Source: Methylobacterium hispanicum
GTDB taxonomy: Bacteria; Pseudomonadota; Alphaproteobacteria; Rhizobiales; Beijerinckiaceae
Assembly: GCF_022179285.1 (NCBI RefSeq)
Contig: NZ_BPQO01000006.1
Span: 62,001-126,000 of the forward strand
Reading direction: 5' to 3'
Length of the DNA: 64,000 bases
The position numbers were made by a program, and so were the translations under genes. The notes beneath the pieces were generated by a model. That model saw nothing but the letters and a program-made list of their open reading frames with translations, had not been told where the DNA came from and did not search any database. This document shows, one piece after another, positions 60,702-64,000 of the stretch. Within the stretch, counting starts at the first letter, position 1. Each line of letters opens with the position of its first letter.

Positions 60702-61907
60702 TCAGTGCCGGGCGGCAAGCTTCTGGACCGGCGCGTCGGCGCCGTCGCGGGTATCGACCCGCACCACCACCGAGAGGCCCGGGCGCAGCACGCCCTCGCG
60801 GGCGACGTCCGCCGGCACCTGCACGCGCACGGGGAGGCGCTGCACGATCTTGGTGAAGTTGCCCGTCGCGTTGTCGGGCGGCAGCAGGCTGAAGACCGAG
60901 CCGGAGGCCGGCGAGAGCGATTCCACCGTGCCGACGATATCGCGGTCCGGGTAGGCGTCCACGTGGATGTGGACCTCCTGGCCCGGGCGGACGCGGGCGA
61001 GCTGCGTCTCCTTGAAGTTCGCGTCGATCCGCACGCTCTGCAGGGGCACGAGCGCGGCGACACGCGAGCCCGGCGCCACGTAGGCGCCGGCCTCGACCGC
61101 CTTGTTGCCGACGACGCCGTCGAAGGGCGCGCGGATCACAGCGAAGTCGAGGTCGCGCCGCGCCCGGTCGACGGCCGTGCGGAGTTCCGCCGCGAGGCTC
61201 TCGGCCTCCCGGGTCTGGGCCTGGAGCACCGCGACGTTGGCGCGCGCGGCCACCAGAGCCGCCTCGGCGGACTTTACGGCGGCCTCGGTGCGGTCGCGGT
61301 CGGCCTTGGCCTGGTCGAGGCGGGATTTGGCGACGTAGTCCGCCTGCATCTGCGTGGCGCGGGCGTAGTCGGCGCCCGCCCGCACGGCGTCGGCCTTCGC
61401 CGCGTCGATCTGGGCGGCGCTCTGCAGCACCTGCGCCTGCGCGGCTTCCGCCTGCCGGCCGATGCGCGCGATGGTGCTCTCCTGCGTGGCGAGCTTGTCC
61501 TCCGCCGCCTTCAGGGCGAGGCGATAGTCGCCGTCGTCGAGCCGGGCGATCACGGCGCCCGCCTTCACGGCCTGCCCGTTCACCACCGGCACCGCGGCGA
61601 GGTAGCCCGGGACCTTGGCGGCCAGGACCGAGATGTCGGCCTGCACGTAGGCGTCGTCCGTGCTCACGAAGAAACGCCCGACCGTCCACCACTGCCAACC
61701 GGCATAGGCTCCTCCACCGAGGGCGGCGCAGAGCAGCAGGAGCAGGACGACGCGGCGCAGGGGGCGCCGCGGCTTCGCGGCCGGGGCGCTTGCCGCAGGC
61801 TCCGGGGCCGGGGCCGGGGCCGGCCGGTGCGGCGCGGCCGCATCACGCACCTCCTCCGCAGCCTCGACGAAGCTGCCCGAGCGATCGGCATCCTCACGAA
61901 GCGACAT
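60702..61907 (-). CDS. emrA: HlyD/EmrA family membrane-fusion protein
   Basis: A 401-residue periplasmic adaptor. One N-terminal helix (about 50-72) follows a Pro/Ala-rich cytoplasmic leader. Barrel-sandwich halves STDDAYVQADISVLAAKVPGY and FAVIRAPFDGVVGNKAVEAGAY flank a long alpha hairpin (about 140-230), and a beta-barrel follows. The in-frame ATG at 61949 lies within a repressor-type palindrome whose bases spell its codons, so ATG 61907 is the real start. It heads the emrAB operon. Confidence 0.9.
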   Translation of the reverse strand: MSLREDADRSGSFVEAAEEVRDAAAPHRPAPAPAPEPAASAPAAKPRRPLRRVVLLLLLCAALGGGAYAGWQWWTVGRFFVSTDDAYVQADISVLAAKVPGYLAAVPVVNGQAVKAGAVIARLDDGDYRLALKAAEDKLATQESTIARIGRQAEAAQAQVLQSAAQIDAAKADAVRAGADYARATQMQADYVAKSRLDQAKADRDRTEAAVKSAEAALVAARANVAVLQAQTREAESLAAELRTAVDRARRDLDFAVIRAPFDGVVGNKAVEAGAYVAPGSRVAALVPLQSVRIDANFKETQLARVRPGQEVHIHVDAYPDRDIVGTVESLSPASGSVFSLLPPDNATGNFTKIVQRLPVRVQVPADVAREGVLRPGLSVVVRVDTRDGADAPVQKLAARH

Positions 61908-61929
61908 GGGGTCTGGTCCTCGAGATCGT

Positions 61930-62015
61930 TGACCGAACCGTTCGGTCATTCGGCGGCCCGAGTTGACGGCCGTCGGCAGGAAGCGGTACGTAGCACTGAC
62001 CGAACGGTTCGGTCA
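61930..62015. promoter_or_regulatory. twin TetR operators between emrA and its regulator
   Basis: Two 19-bp palindromes of the form TGACCGAACNGTTCGGTCA occur at 61930-61948 and 61997-62015, 67 bp apart. They differ only at the central base. They lie in the divergent promoter region, so the TetR gene at 62042 is probably autoregulated and represses emrAB. Confidence 0.8.
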
Positions 62016-62041
62016 ATCTGAGCGGTGGATCCGGCGACGAG

Positions 62042-62689
62042 ATGACGGGCGCAGCGACACTGGAGCGGGGGGCGGGGCCCATCCCGGCCGAGGGCGAGAA
62101 GCGCCGCCAGATCCTGGAGGGCGCGCGCCAGGTCTTCATGGCGTCCGGCTTCGACGGGGCCAGCATGGGCGAGATCGCCCGGGCGGCCGGGGTCTCGAAG
62201 GGCACCCTCTACGTCTACTTCGACAGCAAGGAGGCCCTGTTCGAGGCCCTGACGGTCGAGGAGAAGGAGGGGCTCGCCGAGAACCTGTTCCGTCTGGACG
62301 AGGCCGACCCGGACGTGCCCGCCGTTCTGACGCGCCTGGGCGCCAGCTACCTTGCCATGATGGCGCGGCCCGAGCACGTCTCGATCATCCGCATGGTGAT
62401 CGGCGCCTGCGAGAAGTTTCCCCGTTTCGGGCAGGCCTTCTACGAGGCGGGGCCCGCCTGCGGGGTCGAGCGGCTGAAGGCCTATCTCGACGCGCAGGTC
62501 GCGGCCGGGCGGCTGCGGCCCGCCGACACGGAACTCGCCGCCAAGCACTTCCTGCAGCTCTGTCAGGCCGGGATGCTGACGCGGCTCCTGTTCAACGCCG
62601 GCGCGGCGCCGAGCGAGGAGGAGATCCGTCACCGGGTCACGGAGGCGGTGCGGGTGTTCTACGCGGGCTACGGGCCGCAGGCCGCATAG
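62042..62689 (+). CDS. TetR family repressor of emrAB
   Basis: A 215-residue TetR regulator. The helix-turn-helix is at about 40-62 (GASMGEIARAAGVSKGTLYVYF), preceded by the first helix and followed by a ligand-binding domain (about 75-210). It is divergent from the efflux operon with two operators between, the classical arrangement; inducing compounds are unknown. Confidence 0.9.
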   Translation: MTGAATLERGAGPIPAEGEKRRQILEGARQVFMASGFDGASMGEIARAAGVSKGTLYVYFDSKEALFEALTVEEKEGLAENLFRLDEADPDVPAVLTRLGASYLAMMARPEHVSIIRMVIGACEKFPRFGQAFYEAGPACGVERLKAYLDAQVAAGRLRPADTELAAKHFLQLCQAGMLTRLLFNAGAAPSEEEIRHRVTEAVRVFYAGYGPQAA

Positions 62690-62720
62690 CGGGCACCGCC
62701 GCGCCGCGTCCGGCCGCGGC

Positions 62721-63365
62721 TTACTCGTTGACCGCCCCCGTCTCGTCGTCCCGGGCCGTGAGCCGCTTCGACTCCGCGGAGCCGTCCTGCCTGAGATAGA
62801 TGCTCAGGAGCAGGAACATGCCCATCGCGAAGAACTCCGCCTGCCAGGTCTGGAAGGTCTGGAACCACAGATCGGCGGAAACGAGGGATTGCGCGAGGTT
62901 GAGAGCGGCCTCTCCGCGCCGGCTCCTGTCGGCATTGTAGCTCGCCGCGTTCGCTAAGAAGAAGGCCGCGAAGGCGAGCAGGAACAGGGCTAGGAAGGCG
63001 AGCGACAACCCGTTGGCGTATGTCCAGGAGTGCGGGCGGCCCACCTGGTCGGGCGCGCCCGGTCCCGGGTGCTGCGCGCCCGCTTCGTCATCGGGCTTCC
63101 GCGAGTGCGAGGCGCCCCGCTGGCGCAGGAACACGCTGAAGACGATCAGCACCAGAAGCTGAAGCAGGGCCGCCTGCCAGTTGCTGAACACACCTTTCAG
63201 GAAGCTCGGATCGGCCAGATAGGCGATCAGGCCGGAACTCCGGGACTGGCCGGCCGGATCCTCGGCCTGGAGGGCGTATCCGCTGATCGCCTGCCCGCCG
63301 ATGCAGATGAGGAACAGGCCGAAGAAGGCCAGCGTGAGGCCGTTGTCCTTCAGGAACCGCGCCAT
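62721..63365 (-). CDS. DUF6766 family membrane protein
   Basis: A 214-residue membrane protein of unknown function. Four hydrophobic segments are arranged as two similar halves: NGLTLAFFGLFLICIGGQA and NGLSLAFLALFLLAFAAFF each begin a half, and NWQAALLQLLVLIVFSVFLRQRG and TWQAEFFAMGMFLLLSIYLRQDG end them. This internal repeat suggests duplication. ATG 63365 starts at the first helix. The gene lies between the TetR gene (convergent) and dxr. Confidence 0.75.
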   Translation of the reverse strand: MARFLKDNGLTLAFFGLFLICIGGQAISGYALQAEDPAGQSRSSGLIAYLADPSFLKGVFSNWQAALLQLLVLIVFSVFLRQRGASHSRKPDDEAGAQHPGPGAPDQVGRPHSWTYANGLSLAFLALFLLAFAAFFLANAASYNADRSRRGEAALNLAQSLVSADLWFQTFQTWQAEFFAMGMFLLLSIYLRQDGSAESKRLTARDDETGAVNE

Positions 63366-63466
63366 CGTCTCGTAGATCGCTGCGCCGCCCTCCCGTGGGG
63401 CGGCCCAGGACCAACCGCGCGGACACGGATGCGTTCTCGGCCAGCCTCTCCGGGTCCCGATCGGGC

Positions 63467-64000
63467 TCAGCCCGCCGCGCGCAGCCGCGGCAGGGCCTGC
63501 GCCGACCAGGCGCGCGCCTCGGCATCGATGGCGAGCGCCGCGTCGACATCCTCGGGTGCCGTGCGGTGGATGCCGGCGAAGTGCTCGCAAGTGCGCTCGA
63601 CCAGATCGGCGATGCCGTAGAACGGGATCTCGCCGCGGATGAAGGCCGCCACCGCGATCTCGTTGGCGGCGTTCATCACGGTCGGGGCCGCGCCGCCGTC
63701 GCGGAGCGCCGCCCGGGCGATCCGCAGACAGGGGAAACGCGCCTCGTCCACCGGCTCGAAGGTGAGGCTGCCCGCGGCCGCCAGGTCGAGCGGGCGGCCG
63801 CGCGCGATGGTCAGGCGCTCGCCCAAGCCCAGGCAATGGGCGATCGGCACGCGCATGTCCGGCATGGCGAGGCCCGCCGTCACCGCGCCGTCGAGCCAGT
63901 AGACGAGCCCGTGCACGATCGATTGCGGGTGGACGATCGCGTCGAGCCGGTCGTGGCCGAGGCCGAAGAGGTGGTGCGCCTCGATCAGTTCCAGCCCCTT
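63467..64000 (-). CDS. dxr: 1-deoxy-D-xylulose 5-phosphate reductoisomerase, C-terminal part
   Basis: The last 177 codons of DXR, the second enzyme of the MEP isoprenoid pathway; the N-terminal NADPH domain lies beyond the window. LGHDRLDAIVHPQSIVHGLV and the substrate and metal region TVMNAANEIAVAAFIRGEI are unmistakable. The C-terminal helical domain is complete to the stop at 63467. rseP/bamA-type neighbours, if any, would be beyond its 3' side but are replaced here by the DUF6766 gene. Confidence 0.95.
   Translation of the reverse strand, partial: KGLELIEAHHLFGLGHDRLDAIVHPQSIVHGLVYWLDGAVTAGLAMPDMRVPIAHCLGLGERLTIARGRPLDLAAAGSLTFEPVDEARFPCLRIARAALRDGGAAPTVMNAANEIAVAAFIRGEIPFYGIADLVERTCEHFAGIHRTAPEDVDAALAIDAEARAWSAQALPRLRAAG

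Overview
The window is GC-rich DNA from an alphaproteobacterium of the order Hyphomicrobiales, most likely Methylobacterium or a close relative. The signs are CtrA next to fliI-fliJ, a Usg protein, HWE-type kinase architecture, OhrR/Ohr, a split XdhC pair and the overall gene style. It reads as ordinary chromosome with about 56 intact or edge-cut genes and two broken ones. I saw no phage, insertion sequence, CRISPR array, rRNA or tRNA.

Layout. 1-1058: molybdenum-cofactor maturation (start of a MobA-like gene, split XdhC). 1197-6172: diguanylate cyclase, RlmJ, secreted RNase T2, a periplasmic unknown and an extensin-like lipoprotein. 6280-14929: amidase, a TetR remnant, a secreted unknown divergent from a LysR regulator, a collagen-like protein, Usg, an MFS exporter, an acyl-CoA:CoA transferase and two small unknowns. 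14957-19564: CheB plus a CheB/CheR/PAS/HWE-kinase fusion. 19642-27643: polA, PepSY membrane protein, YihY and a KefB/YbaL antiporter. 27655-32199: a HepT/MntA toxin-antitoxin pair, a UdgX plus radical-SAM DNA-repair pair, OsmC and RecX. 32244-38866: TAXI-type binding protein, hybrid kinase, GlcD and cytochrome c. 38943-43412: OhrR/Ohr, then ctrA divergent from fliI-fliJ.

43676-54590 is the most interesting part. A leftward exopolysaccharide operon (acyltransferase, Wzc-like co-polymerase, O-antigen-ligase-like protein and an internally deleted second acyltransferase) lies divergent from a rightward cluster: acyl carrier protein, acyl-CoA-dehydrogenase-like flavoprotein, amino acid:[carrier protein] ligase, DUF1839 protein and a GH2 glycosidase. 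The ligase keeps the Cys/Glu/Cys zinc set of the characterised class II aaRS-like ligases. The DUF1839 protein shows a Cys-His-Asp layout resembling the BtrH N-terminal fold. My inference is that an amino acid is activated, loaded on the carrier, oxidised and then passed by the DUF1839 protein to an acceptor, possibly a surface glycan.

54633-64000: GT87-like membrane protein, aroB-aroK, a small membrane protein coupled to xerD, an emrAB efflux operon divergent from its TetR regulator over two identical-type palindromes, a DUF6766 protein and the 3' part of dxr.
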